Below, in pieces: positions 37,401-52,400 of a DNA stretch of 64,000 bases. The stretch's first letter is position 1. Each line of letters starts with the position of its first letter. A model generated the notes under the pieces. That model saw only the letters and a list, made by a program, of their open reading frames with translations, was not told the origin of the DNA and searched no databases. The stretch is from the NCBI RefSeq assembly GCF_051014685.1, contig NC_135060.1, forward strand, positions 4,216,001 through 4,280,000. The letters are read 5' to 3'. The translations under genes and the position numbers were made by a program. This stretch comes from Ptiloglossa arizonensis (Eukaryota; Arthropoda; Insecta; Hymenoptera; Colletidae).

Positions 37401-40400
37401 TCACACGCAATATCGGGCGGAGCGAGGAATAATGTGGTGGGGATGACCGCTCGATGACTTCGAACGGCCAATATTTTCCACCCTGAGCGTAGTTGATTTT
37501 GCTTCGTCCGCTGAATCAATTTTGTTGCGAGTTGTGTCTATTTTTTCGACTCGAAGTAGGAAAAATTTGTAAAGAAAAAAGCGATTCAATCCTCTCACGA
37601 TTTTCTTTTTACCTGTTATAAATATGGATCCTGTCTGACCTTCTTCTCAAGTCACAAGCTCGTCTCTTCCAAGAGGCTGCTCGAAAGTGATTACATTGGG
37701 TTTATTAGCAATATCTCTATAAAAATGACGATCGGAGATCTCGATTGGAAATAGCTTTTCAAAATCTGTTACGTCAGCCCGGTTTAAATCGGAAATTATG
37801 GGAACCGAAAAACTCGGATAACTCGGAAATAGGTTAAACGAGATACATATTTGTACGAACTTTTTTCATTATTTTAGTGCGCTAAATTTACCCCTATGGT
37901 TATGCCCGCTAATAACGAGACACTCTGTTTAATAAGAGGCTCTAATGATTCTCTTCTCAAAGAGTATGCGATCCTGGCTTTATTGTCCAACGGTTCAATT
38001 TTATTCGTGTAAATATAATAGTATCGTTTTTCGCAATAATCGATTTTAAAATATTTCAGCCACGTATAGTGTACAAACATTATAACACAATCGCGCCGTA
38101 TAAATTCGAATTAAACGGAACGTGACATTGCAACTACCGGATGTGGGTCAGATTTACTCTAGGACGACGTTTAATTGGCAATGGTACGCTGCCTATGTTC
38201 CTGCGTGTAGTAACGTATAAGTAGGTCACCGTTAAATATAGGTCACGGTCGTACGGGACCTTCATCAAATAATCGCTTGGCTTTTGCGCTTTTCAAGGAT
38301 TACGGCATATTGTTGCTTCGATTATAACATACGACTCAATGTATCGACGTTCATGGTGATCGTGCGAAACTAATAACGCGCACGAGGCTTAATTAACCCC
38401 CCTTGTTCGAGTTTCGATTTCCTCGATTCAAAATCATTTCTATCCGATTATAGATACAAATTTACGAAGCAATCATTTATTTTCTGCTTATTTTACACAT
38501 TTGTATGTATATATTACACATGGTAGTACCGTGGACTCTGCACCTAGTATAGATACTTGTCTCACCACACAGACAATTATAAGTATGCTAACAGATAATT
38601 GTGAGTAGGTAAACTGTCTTGAACTGTTCACACATCTCTGTCACATGGTTCATTGGTAATTCACGATGATTTGTCCGGTTCGTTATTTTTACTATCGCGA
38701 GAAATTTCATTTGTAGTGTAATTATTATATTGTGGTTGACATATATATATACTCAGTGGGTGGATACCGAAAGTAGCATTAATTTTTGCCGTTTGAGGAG
38801 ACTATCCTAGAAACATCCCCTTCTTGTTCTCGGCGAGCATCTAGTTATCAACATCAAGTGTTTGTGATCGCGTGATAGGACTTTAACCTGCCGAAATATC
38901 GAACACGGATGCCACTAACCTGTAACCGATGCGTTGCATGAATTGCTGTAAAATAATAATGCTGTGTAAATAGCTCGGCTAAATGTGAAATGGGATTGAA
39001 ATGAAATATAAACCTATGGAAGTATCACTTATTTTATATGTGCAAACAAGATGAGTTTAGCGAAGACATAAGGAATTTGAAGCATTTTTGTATATTATTT
39101 TGTCAGTTATGTGTCTTCCTTGAAAAGCATTTATCTGGATTTTTAAATTAAAATTAAAATTGTTATTTTTGAAATACGATGAGACGCAAAAGAAAAAATC
39201 GATTGCTCGTTTATAAATTCTTGAAAAGGTACTACATTTATACATATGCGCGGCCTTATGAAGGATCCGTGAAGCGATATGCGGCTTTCCAATGCTAGAA
39301 GGTTCTCCAATTATGGTCTAGTGTCTGTGAAATGAAACCATTTGTTAACCATGACATTTAAATTTTAAAATAGGTTACGAAGCCTAGGAATATAATAAAT
39401 TATAAAGTAATATAGTAAATTATATTATGTAATAATCAGATTTAATTATACTATATTTTCTAGTCGCAATGAATACTTCGAAGACAGACTTTGATCGATG
39501 TTTTATCTTTGAATATTTTTTCCTTTAAAAAATGTTGTAAATGTCCGAAGAAGTGGTAATCAGCTGGTAACAAGTCTGATCAATAGGTTGAACATGGAAG
39601 AATTTTGTACTGGAGCTAATTTATTTACTTACCAATAGATATGAGACATGTGGCCAGGTATTGTCATGGAGTATTATTGTTACCCAATATCGTTTGACTA
39701 GTATCAGCTGCTCGATGTATAATTTTTCATGCACAAGTTGAATTTCTTGATAACACAAAGAAATAAACAAGTGCAACAAATTTTGTTCGTGTTTTATTTA
39801 TTTATTTACCGTATTTATTTCATAAAGAATAATTTAAAGTTCTCAATATTTTTATTTTGATCGGACAGTAGTATTTCATTATTTTCTTGTCGTTTATTTT
39901 TCAAAATATCAATCCGTTTTAAAAATTTTCAAACGATATTGCGTATTTTTCTCCGTTAGATAAAAGTCCGATAAAAAGATACATTCAATGATGTGTAATA
40001 AAGTGACCTTGAAGTTACTTCAACAAGTCGCAATAAACTATAAACAAACGGAGAGGCGACTGGTTTAGTACTTCAGATTGCGATCATACTACGAGCACAA
40101 AATGTAAAACAATTAATACCTGTTTCGAAGGTGAAGGTCACTCCAAGGTCACTTTGTTACATATCATCGATCTCATCTTTTTATCGATTACAACACAGTG
40201 TTAAGAAAGGAAACAACGCGGCGTCGTTTAAAAAACTTAAGGTCACCTTGATATCTTGAAAAAAAAATGCACAACACGAGAACACCGATATATTGTATTT
40301 CCGAGGTCGATCAAATACGACACGTACCATGCGAAACGGTATTTTCTAGAATCAATAAACACCAAGTTATTTCAGACGACAATTGTTATTGATTCACGTT

Positions 40401-43400
40401 GCGTTTGCTATCTCGGGTACATTTATAAACGCGTTTGACTCGATCTCATTTTAACCACCGGTCGTAATTGCAAGGTAAAAGTCGACGTTGAATATCCCCG
40501 GACACTTCTCATCTTTGTTGGCAAATTTTCAAAGGTGCATCACTTTAGATCAATTCACTGTGGACTTTATTGATCCGCAAAGTCTATCTTTTCTGTCAAT
40601 GACGTCTCTCCTCCACCCCCCCAAACGTCTTACGACTATATTCCTCGTACCCATCCCTGACCATTTGCTCTCGATTACCCCCCGTTCGCAGGAAATCTCG
40701 TTTCGTCTTTCAGGATGATCTCGGTTCACGAGCAATTAGCTAACGTCGACCGATCGACTTTTCCGTATCTCTCGAAATACTTGCAACAACCTCCTGTACA
40801 ACAATACCGGGGACAATTTGCGATTTATCTACGATTAAGTGATGCGGTTCACTTCGAAGACCGTGTGACAAAGTAACGAAACTGAACAGATCGCACGTGT
40901 ACCGCACGTGAAAGTATGAAAGATTCGGTGGACAGGTGAAGAAGGATCGATGGAAACTCGAAGAAAATAAATATAATAAAATAACGTGTAAAAAGTCACG
41001 AAACGAAACGGTTATTGAGAAAATCGTTCGTTAGCATGTTCCGTTTGTATGAAAACAATGATATACTGTTTAATTTTATTCGATTTTATACGATACATAG
41101 ACACTAAGGTTTTGCAAAGAAGATTAAATTATACTATAGCATTTGCAGTGGATGCGATCGTACAAAAGGGGGAGAATAAAATACAATGTGCTTTAGGGGT
41201 AATGTGATATTCTCGAACGAATCCAATTTTAATACTTATCGATTAGAAGTTCTGAAAAAGTAGGACGTGTAGAAAGTACGGAATTGGATTCGAAATGCTT
41301 GTAACGCAATGTGAAACATGGAGGACGAAGTTTTATAATATAGGGATGTATAGTAATGTCTAAAAATAGAGAATTAGCCGTGGAAGCCGATTCAATTATA
41401 GACACGTATGTCAGCTTGGAAATTTCAAAAGTACTTACGAGAAAATGCGAACAGTTTTAATACAGGAATGTATATATTGTTTCTAATAAGATTGATATCC
41501 GAAACATACTGTACAGATAATATATACAGTATACTGGTAAAAATCACCATTCACCATTCAGGACCAATGACCTATTTTTATTTTCTTATGCTTATGAGTA
41601 ATTTTTTGAATAATTTACAAAAGTAAAAATAAAAAGGAAAATCATCTTTGTTAGATGGTTCGATAAGCTCAAAAATTAAACTTGGTTCCAATGAACTATC
41701 ATGGTTTGCCGAGGGTTAATGGACCATACGTAACGCGTCTCATACTTTATCGATACCTCCTTAATCACAGGATTGGAAAACCATTCGAGCGTTTAAAAAA
41801 GCTACAGAAATGGTTGTTGCTCAATTGACAAAAAATTTAGTTCAATCAATGCCAAGCAGTTCAACAGAAGTTGTTCGCCGTAAAGATGATCGAAACTAAA
41901 TAAACGAATAACGAACGTTAATTTTTCTACACGAGAATTATTAATCTAACATTGTAACATTGTATTAAAATTCAATTAATAAATTATGGAAATCAAATTC
42001 GATTTGCATGTATTCGTTGATGTGTGAATTTTAATCTAATTACATCATAATATTTACTAAAATTGAAAAATATCTATTAACTATTACAATCGTTTTAATT
42101 ATAATTTTCTCACCGTACAAATACTTTTATTATCTGTATTATCTGTCTATTGTAAACTTTAATTATTTAATTTCACGATAATCGTTATTTCGAACTGATC
42201 GTCTCAATGAACGGCATCGTTCTAGAATCAGTTTCTTTTTCCATTCAAGCTTTTAATATTCATTCATAAATTTACCTGACCTATTTGTCACAATAGCGTT
42301 ACTAATTGAATTATGTTTTCAAAGTATATGACAGAGAAGATGGGCGGCGCGGAAGGAACCAAGCTCGACGTCGACTTCATGGACATGGAGAGGGTGAGTG
42401 TATTTTTTTTACATTTTTAAGGTTTCTACGATATGTTCGCGACGCGTTGCGTTTAACCTTGAATCGATCACTTCGCGCGAATGAAGTTCGCGTTATTCTG
42501 TTACGTAGCTCGGGTTCGATCCATGGATTGAAATTATAAAAATTTCTCTAGATAACCAGATGACACCTATAGGTATATATTGAACGGTGCAATTGTTTGA
42601 TTGTAGAAAACGGACGTTACGTACGAGCTGGTGGAGGAATTGCAGATGAAAACGAAAGAATTCCTCCAGCCAAATCCAACGGCGAGAGCAAAGATGGCGG
42701 CGGTCAAGGGCATCAGCAAGCTCAGCGGCCAGGCGAAAGCTTCGACTTATCCCCAACCGGAAGGTGTTCTTGGTGATTGTATGCTTACCTACGGCAAGAA
42801 GCTCGGCGAAGACAGTATCTTCGGTATGTAATATCAATTTAAACACAAGAGTCACTTGACCGCGTATTTATGGCGAGATCCAAATTTTCTCGTATAAATC
42901 TTATCTCTTGATAGCAATTACGTTACGTAAATGTAATTGGAATCCCGATTTCTCTCGAAGAATTATTAGGCTGTATCGTATTGAAGATCCGTCCTTTGTA
43001 TCGAAATAAAAAGGTTCCTTCTCAACGAGACAACCTTACAGACCTACTTGTATGGAATTTAAAGTCAGATACTTTTGTCAACGATTTGAACGACTTGGAA
43101 TTCCATTTGCACGCAGTGTACTTTATGTTCCATTTGAAATTTAGTGCAGTCGAGATCGATTCAAGATCATCTATCGCATACTTTCCGAGATAAATCCAAT
43201 TACAAAATGTCACTGAAAATTAGAGTTGTCTTGAAATATAATAGTTTCATTAGTCGAATAAAGATGATACAAGTTTATCGTTATCTGGTAAATAACGGAT
43301 AAATAAATTTATTCGAAGTGAATTTATTCGATGATACGTATACGTATGTGTACACGTAGGTACACTCTATCGTTGTCTTCGTATAAATTTTCCATTTTTA

Positions 43401-46400
43401 TCTACATTTTTATACGGAAGTTATTCGAAGCCTCGAAAAATTGCCGAAAAGGAATGAAATTTTCCTTTGTGGAAGGGTTTATTCAATTTTCTACTGCAAA
43501 TGAATATCCATTCCAAGTTATAAGAATAAAGCCCATGTCTGCGAACCAGAGTGGACGATGTTTCCGCTGCAGCCATGTGCGCCAGATGCAGACTCGAAGA
43601 AAAAGAAAGAGGGACCGCGAATCGAGATGGACACATTTTTATTCGAATAACAAACAAACAATAAGAACTAAGACTAACGGATAACTTTGAGTCTGTCAAC
43701 CGTGAATTATTTCTCATTAACATTGCGAGATACTGTTACATTTGGCGTTTGTCATTTCTTCATTATATACGATTCGGATTATTCGAACGCTTCGAATAAT
43801 AAACAAAGATATATCAGGTTCTTGAGTAAGTTTTGCAGTTCGATGAAACTTATTCGAACAACCTATCAGTGTGATAAAATTATATTCGAAACTTCGTGTA
43901 AATGATTCTTTTCATTTAAATGATGTCCATTCTCTGCTCGATGTTTCTTTTTCACGCAACACGCACTATCAATTTTTGCAAACAATCATTGAAAATTTTT
44001 ACGAATTGATGTATTTCTTTCTGTGGCATCGTAGCTTCAGATAGACGAATACAATAATTTATATCGATCGAGGTTATTTTGTCTACTAATACAATATTTT
44101 CGGTTAAGTACATATATTCTTATTTTTATTTATTTATTTATTTATTCATTCTATTTTATTTAACATCTTTATTAAGCGCGTGTAAGAGGACAGATACATA
44201 AAAATGATGACAAATGAAATAATAAATACAAAAGTGCATGAAAGACGAAGTGCAGCAAAAATGCACGTCTTATTAAAAGCTACGTCACTATTTCCACGCA
44301 TTATACTCAAGGGTAAGAAGAATCTAGACATTCTGTAGTGTATTACATTCCACTTCCCTTCATCTGTGATACCTGAACTATTCGCTCATATCCATTTTTC
44401 TTCTTGCTAGCATGACGCATCTACTGTATTGTTCATTTTCTTTTAGCTCACTGCCTCCGGCTGCCAGGTTCATATTTCAAATACAAGCTTTATTTTTTCT
44501 TTTTTATGGGGATACGTTCACTATTTTATACATATTTTATATCGTATTCTTTATTCATGTATAGCTTTATTTTGTTAGGAGGTGCACACACCGACCTACG
44601 TATATCACTTATACCACTTTGCCGTGTAATTAAAATGGGACGCAACTCGTATTTCATTGAACGTACAGTAGGAAAAATAATGTAGAAAAAAATTAAATAA
44701 TATAACAAGTGTATCTTTTTATGATCTCAATTGTTTTCGTACATGCAACGATGCATTTGCGAAATGCAATTGCACTTGTTTGAAAGTAAAAACGTATTTT
44801 CATTACTATGATTATTTTCATTATTATGCACATCAAACTAGGAGGGACAGGAGTTCGAAGAATTTCACAAGTTATTTCACACGAATAACATAAGGAAATC
44901 TTATGTTATTTCGTTACAAATCTTCGAATCTTATTTCATCGTACCTTACTTCGTTTTAAAAAAGAACGTAATTACATCTTACAGGTGCATTGTTACACGC
45001 TTGAAAAGAGTAGGGGTTACAGGGATATTGATTTTGTTATATCATTTAACTTTTACCGCTACCACTTTTTTTTTACCTTTACGTACACATCCTTTATATT
45101 CTCAGTTTTACGTACATATTGAACATACGTTTGTCCACACATACTTTTCGAATATACCTACACGTACAGGATAATCTGGAACAACAATATCCAGAAAATT
45201 TCAAGTTAACGCACAACCACGGATTATCCTTGTCAGAAATAGGTACGGTGAGATAAAAACAAATGTTTGTAAAGAGATTCTGTGTGCTGCTTTTCGTTCC
45301 AACACAAATTCAAGAACTTCGTAACGTAGAGTTACGTATATTTTGAAAAATTCCCGGCTCGGGGCGATGTTGTTTTATTAAATAGAGTTTTTCATACGGT
45401 AAAACAAAAGTTTTTCGATACGGTAGAACTATTTCATCTGGTACAGTCTGTAGACGAATATACACGAAATTTACATACGAATGGTACAATACAATTGTAT
45501 AGTAATTGCACGGAGACTAAGCTTCGCCAAGATGACTTTATCGAATGATAACGTTAGACACACGAAGATATTGATACAATAAATAAAAGTCTATCTATAA
45601 TAGGACTTATAAATACAAATTAAAAAGTGTAAATAAACTAAATAGACCCGAAAACTATAGTTAACTCGAGTGACTACCAATCATCTAAATAGGAATTCTT
45701 TCCCCACACTGTTACTCGATATATTTCTTTTCATTTTTATATTCCAATCAAAGGAAATAATAGGATTTATCATTTAGAAATTTTAAACAATCTTGCTTAA
45801 CGTTAGATCAAATTTCGATTGCAATGTTGAACACAGGTTGAGAGACACTGTTAAGTGCTGACGCCGGTTGATTCTTTCTTCGATCCAACTGTAATCGTTT
45901 CTGACACATTTAGCTTTTTAGTATGTAAGCCATAATAGTTCTTTGTACGATCACACACACGCTCGCTCATACATACGGTACAACGTTTGATATCTCAAAT
46001 GTTCAGCATATGATCGCTAAGCACCTAAAAATGAGTACGTCTTGCTACGAATGACTTTTTCTTACATTTTCGTTAGTAAAGGTATTCATTTCGAGTAGAC
46101 CCAGTGTTTCCAGGCGATCGTGACTTCATTTCTTATCGTTTCACATATTTGCTGTAAATTTCCTCGACGTTTTCTTCGTCCTTGTGTTAATTTAAAGCGA
46201 CTCTACGCGCAGATTCGAATGCAGAGATGAATAATATACATTTTATGGCATCTATAAATATTTGCATCTTACGTAAACTTTATTTGTCGATATAACTTCA
46301 TATATTGATTAAATATTTTTTTTCTTCGCTCGCAAGTATTATATTGTATTCTCAAATTCTTCGTTTTTTTTTTTATTTCATTTCATGTAATGCATGATGA

Positions 46401-49400
46401 AGTAATCGGTAAAATCATTTTCATTAAGTTGCTACAGATTTTGTGAAAGATGATTAGATTTGGAAATGACAATTAGAGATAAATCAATAAGCTACGTAGA
46501 ATGGAAGCTACGATGTCATTTAAGAAAAAGTTAGTAATTTTGTTAAAACAAAATTCCTTCCTCATTACGCAAGGAGGTGATATTGAAATTCTTTTGAGTC
46601 GAACCAGATCCTATGTTATAAAAATTTTATTTATTTTTTCTAAAGATCCTTAACGTTATTGCTGGCTACCTTCTATAAAAAATGCTTTCTACTGGCTCAA
46701 TAAATTTGCAGAGATGTGTATCGTCTACACCGAGGTTACAACGCGGTAATATAATATTGGAAAAATTTATGGTAGAAAGCTGATGCATTATAAGTTTTCA
46801 CCTGACGTGAAATAGGAAGCAATAAATATGATTCTCGAAAAAAAAAAAATATTTCCCATAAAAAGAAGCAAGGTATCGAACGATATGTACTTTGCCAAGA
46901 AGCAGATTCTTAACAATATTGCCAATTTGTTTAAAGTAAGGAAATCACGTTCACTGCGCGTTGTTGAATTGAAAGACGATCCATTCAAGTTCGACTTTTA
47001 TTCAAGAGTTCTCTAATCGAAACATTTTTCAATCTTAATTCAATATTAATTCACAATTAATGTTTAATTGTGCATTGAGAGCGATTTGTAAACGTACTTT
47101 TCCGTGCATTTGTCAAAATGAGTACGTTTCGTCTCGGATCTGCTCTAATCGGAATGAAAAATTAACTGGTTGCTCAAGGCCACTGAGCGTGGTCATCCCC
47201 ACCATAACATTTGTTTATCTTCTCTCACCGCCGTGATATCTTTCCGTCTCGTCGCGTAAATCTGCAGACACAAAGTCTGTGTTTCTCGAATAGCTAGGTA
47301 AGCTTACGTAACGTAAAGTAGAAGTCACTTCTGTTGTGATTCATAATCGAGAAAGTGGCCTTGAACGGTCAATTGATTTTGATCCGATATATAACCAGCA
47401 AACCTGTCTCAAATGGGATTAAATACATCGATCTCGCTATACTGTAATTTAGCATTCCACTTAGACACGTCAGGTCCTTTGGCATACGATATTTTCAATT
47501 TACCAAGTATCGCGAAAAATGATCGAATTTTTTCAACAATTTTTCACACTTCCTGAAATTTGACGTTGTCCGCGCAAAGTCTCGAATTGAACAACTATCG
47601 AGTTCCCAAGCTTTCGAGATCTCCAGGAAACATAATAACGAGAACTCGACTGTTCTTTCGAAGATGTAGCATGTTTGCGGAGGGATAATCGAATGTTACG
47701 GGTTACATAGAATATTGAATCGTTCAACTTTGATTATGTTTAAAGTGTTTGGTCTGTGCAATGTACAAGAACAGAAACGTGTCGTTGCGTAAAAGCGTAC
47801 CGAAGCGATAACGGGACGAAAGTCACGGTAAATAGTTTAACGAGGGTGTGCTTTGGTACCCTGTGGGAAATGTGTGCTGCTCCCGTAGCGATGAAACTTT
47901 TCTCAAGTATCGTGCGGTAGATGCCAACTAGGCGCATTAATATGCATCTAAGTGCGAGAGGATTTGCGTCATTTATCTTTTCTAATTTCCATAGCTCAGG
48001 CTCTTATTGAAATGGGCGAGGCTATGAAGCAGATGGCGGACGTGAAATATTCGTTGGATGACAACATTAAGCAAAACTTCCTGGAACCTTTGCACCATTT
48101 GCAGACCAAAGACCTCAAGGAAGTGATGGTAGGTTGGCCGCGGTTATTGAAAAAGTTCTCGTTCCTCTCGTTTCACCACGGTGAACATCATCGAAGGATA
48201 TTGTCACGGTGTAACAGGTGGATACGGACCGACCGATTGATATTCGTTTTGTTTCAGCATCACCGGAAAAAACTACAGGGACGAAGGCTGGACTTCGATT
48301 GCAAGCGAAGACGTCAAGCGAAAGGTACACCTGGCCGCACGTTGACTTTATCTCTCCGCATCGTTATTGATTTATTTAAGCACAACACGTCGGGAGGTAT
48401 TCGCGTCCTTGTGCCACGAAAACACGACACGCGCCGTTTGCAATTATAATTTGTATTTTTTTTCTCGAAAAAAAAAAAAAAACAAAAATAACAATACCGG
48501 CCGATTCAACCTGGAAAATGTATAAAATGGAACTGTTGCACGGTTAGACGTGCGTTCTTCCTTCGTTCTTAATGTTATACAGTGTTATAGGCAGCACATT
48601 CGCATGTTCTGCATGTGCACGTTGCAATTATTAGATAATTGTACGACGTCGTAATGTTATCGTTTAAAAAATAATCGTTTATTTTATGTATTTCCGTTAA
48701 GTTTTATAAGAAGGAGCGAGTAACATGGCTGGGACCAGTTGAATCATTCTGTAAATAGTAATTTCAACAGAAACTGGTTCGGATAATTATTGCATACTTC
48801 AGAGGGGGCCATGTAATGTACCATTAAAAGATTTTGTACTGTTTGTAGTTGTCATTATTTAAGGTCACCTTCAATTATTTAAACAAAATCATTGATACGC
48901 CACTCGCTCGTAATGGAAGTTGTAAATAACTTTGAAACAAATTCAACCATATTAAATGATATGACCTTCAAAGGACCTTTAAACGAATTCAATCAATGAA
49001 GCGATAATTGTTGTTATTTTGCTCGTGCAGCGTTTATTAGATCGCGGTTGCCGAGATTTTATTTCTGTTCAAAACTACAAAATAAAACGAGTAATAACTT
49101 CAGGCCAAGATACAATGGATGCGATTAATACAAACTATACAAAACTAACAAAGTACTTACTTAGGAGACATCGCAGAACAAATAAAATTTAAAAACAAGA
49201 AAAGAAAGAAACATGGGCTACCCAACAAATAGAAAATCTCCGCCGGATCCAACCAACATACTCTTGATATATAAAATCATTGTTAAGCCACTATGGATGT
49301 ATGGTACAGGACTAAGGAGTACAGTAATCAAAAATCATATTAAAATAATGTAAATACTTTAATCGATAATCTTCCGTAGAGTCATGGACGCCCTGTGGTA

Positions 49401-52400
49401 TGTCAGGAATGGAGATCTCGGGAAAGACTTCGAAATTGAACCCATTGTAGATACAATTTCACGTCGAGCTAAGATAAACAAATAGAGACTAGAGACTCAC
49501 CCAAATACACTAATTGCAATTTATACAGAAAATCTAGTCCAAGAAGATTGCGTAAGAAACATCCTAACGACCTAACTATTAACAACACATAATATACTAT
49601 TTGTAAACAAATGTAGTTAGGATTCATATATTAATACATGCCAAGGGTACAAGTTATTGAGCAATTACCTACACGTTCCGTACCTAGCACGATACGTGAA
49701 TTTACTGAATGTTTTGTTTAAACAAATTGCAAATTATTCGTAGGAATAGAAAAATGAACGATTTATATAATTGAGTTGAAGCGTGCATCACATGGCCCCG
49801 TTTGAACTGTGCAATAATCGACGGAATCAAGTTTGGTTATTATTAATAGTTCCAATTACATCCTCCACCTTGTATCATTTGCGCATCGTATTTTCTTTTC
49901 TTTTTTTTTTTTTACTGTCAATAATTATTGGATATTTATATGCAAAATATTTAAATATTTTGTTTATTTCCTATGAATGATCGCGGGGTCGATTTTGTGT
50001 TTCGTTTCTTTAAATGTTACTTTGATTATTAGCAACCGGGAAAAGATGTGCCAGTCCACATTTTGGAAGTCCAGTAAAGTCGTCGTCACCGTATACTGGT
50101 ACGTGACTCTCCCACGCGCGACGATTATCGAACTTTTTGCTGTATTTATGATTTTATAAATTCTCACGCTTTGCGTATGGATACCCGTATCGAAACACGT
50201 AAAAAATGTTCATTGTTCCCCCCATGTTGGTAAACAAACTCATGTTGCGTTAGACTAAACTGAAACAAAATTCCAAACCATCATCACCAAAACTCACTGT
50301 ATGTAGATTTATGCTACAGTATTTATGCGAGGAATACAAACGAACAGTAACAGGTATACGTATGTATATGTACGTATGTATATGAAATATTTGCGAGTGC
50401 ACCAAAGGTACTGCGAATGTCGAACGTATTGCACTTGTGTAAATTTGATAAGAAAGGTTCAACATTTGCACATGCTTGCGTTAGAAGGGGAAGGAACGTA
50501 CACGATCGAAACATTTAGCGTCACCAGTACACGGTTTCATTTTGCTAGCGTAAAGTCAAATCTGCTTCTTCTTTCTGTTTCTTTTGTATCTTATGTAACA
50601 AAATTAGGCATTGGAGCAACCTAGTAGTGCAATTTTTAATATCTTCGCCGGCGCAAATTTTGCGAGCAGGTTCTCACGTTTCAGACGACGAGATACGTCA
50701 AGCTGAAGAGAAGTTTGCAGAGAGTCTCCATTTGGCACAATTGGGCATGTTCAATTTATTGGAGAACGACGTGAGTTTCCTACAATGCTTTCGAAACTTT
50801 TCATACGTGCGAGGTGCACATTATACACGAATACTTAACGTAACGGTTTTGCTACTTCTGTATTTAGGTGGAACAAGTCGCACAACTGGCATCGTTTAGC
50901 GAAGCTCTTCTAGATTATCATCAGCAGTGTATCGAGGTGTTGAAAACGTTAACGGAAACGCTTTTGGAGAAGTATGTATAAACTTATACGAGCCCTTAAT
51001 AGTAATGAGGGATTCGGGAAAATTTGTTTTCTCGATGAAAGATTAAGGAAAAATCTATTTTCGATACTTCCGGAGTTTACGTGCAAAACTTTGAAGAACA
51101 GCTCTTTCGTTTTTCCTTGTGTTTTTTTTTGTTTACTATTTGACAACTAATTCGTACAATACGGGCGTCGATTATAGAAAATACACTTTTTTTTTAGCGT
51201 AACTAATGCATACTTATTCGTTGGAAAAATATTGTATTTATCTTTTAAAATTTACACATGCATTTATGAATGAAATAATGCAATTGTCTTTGTGTTTATG
51301 GTCCGTTGTAACTGTTCTGTATTGATACGTTGCTTTCATTGCTTACAGGAAAGATGAAGCGGTGAACAAACCAAAAATGGAATTCATGCCGAAGACATTG
51401 GCCGATTTACACGTCGATGCAATACCCACATCGGATGCTATGAACGGTGGGAACTTCTCTCTTCATGGTAAAACACATTTTGCACATACACATACAAAGA
51501 CGATAATACTTGCGGGTGGATTGGCTGTCTGTTTCTTGTCTCTTCTGTTATGCAACGTTTCTATGCGTCCTGTAACTATACACTCTAGCCATATTGTCGT
51601 ACTATCTTTTAAATGAATTTCCATTAATAATTTTCTGGCTGTCGGATGGACATTAAACTTTATTATCTCTTTTTTCTACTTCAAAGAAGACGTCACATAT
51701 GCACGCGTTGTAAAGTGACTCCAGTAACGTGTCATATCACTATGAACAGAGTAATATTAATGTGTAAACAGCTTGAAAGATTGTAAAATCGTGTCTTAAT
51801 TTAAGCATAAGGAAGCTGCCTGGTAAAAATGTTACGTTTTACTCGTTTATTGAGAAGTGATACTAATCCAGTTACTTTGTCAATTGTACGAGACATTAAT
51901 TAAATATGTGTTATTAGTTTTCCACTCGACAATGCAAGTTTGTCTCTAATCTCACATGAAGGTTAATATTACACAGGGTGATTCCAAGGACTGGGACCAA
52001 CTATAGCTTTCTTCTAAGCGAAGATGGAAAAGTTGGTAGATGAAAATGTTGCACGATTTAAAGAGACCTATCATTCTTTGACTATACTTTTCTAAAGATA
52101 GAGCAGTTAGAACCTGAAAATTGACATTGTATTTTGTCGTTTCTTTTAGACGAATTTCGTAATTTTTCGAAAGATACTATTTCACGTAATATTTTATGTC
52201 TTGTGTAAAAAAGAAATTTATTTCACAGCTATTCAAATATTTAATGGAAATGGTTGACATTGTATTTCGTTCTACCGTATTTATAATTCAGTTTTACAGT
52301 TTTGTGTTAAATATGTATCGCGAAGTATTGAATTTTCTCCACAAGTATTGCGCGTACGTAAAAGAATCGATTTTTCTACAGAAAATTGTGCGAGTCTGTT

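Larger units (their letters stand above)
31481..42324 (+). other. Endophilin A intron 1 (10.8 kb)
   Basis: It runs from the gtgagt donor after NKANQ to the ttcaaag acceptor before YMTEK. It is largely unique AT-rich sequence with scattered CpG-rich patches. Contents seen: a GGTTGT microsatellite (33316), a 17-bp TTGACC..GGTCA element (35621), a mariner remnant (39460-39780, minus), a cluster of AGGTCA half-sites (40004-40251) and a Tc1-like transposase tail (41774-41899). No nested gene was recognised. Confidence 0.8.
42824..47994 (+). other. Endophilin A intron 3 (5.2 kb)
   Basis: Mostly unique AT-rich DNA with an ATTT microsatellite at 44125-44145 and copy 2 of the TTGACC/GGTCA element at 47356-47372. 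A 62-codon ORF at 46828-47016 has no family resemblance. No nested gene was seen. Confidence 0.75.

Noticed and set aside
42493..42855. 120-codon minus-strand ORF over EndoA exon 3
   Set aside because: A shadow of the real plus-strand exon 42607-42823.
46828..47016. 62-codon ORF with [19 protein letters not shown]
   Set aside because: It looks mildly protein-like but is isolated in EndoA intron 3, begins in a poly-A run and matches no family I know.
48129..48449. 165-codon ORF continuing EndoA exon 4 through intron 4
   Set aside because: Only 47995-48128 and 48258-48324 match endophilin; the intron happens to be open, and the gtaggt donor and gtttcag acceptor restore the family sequence.
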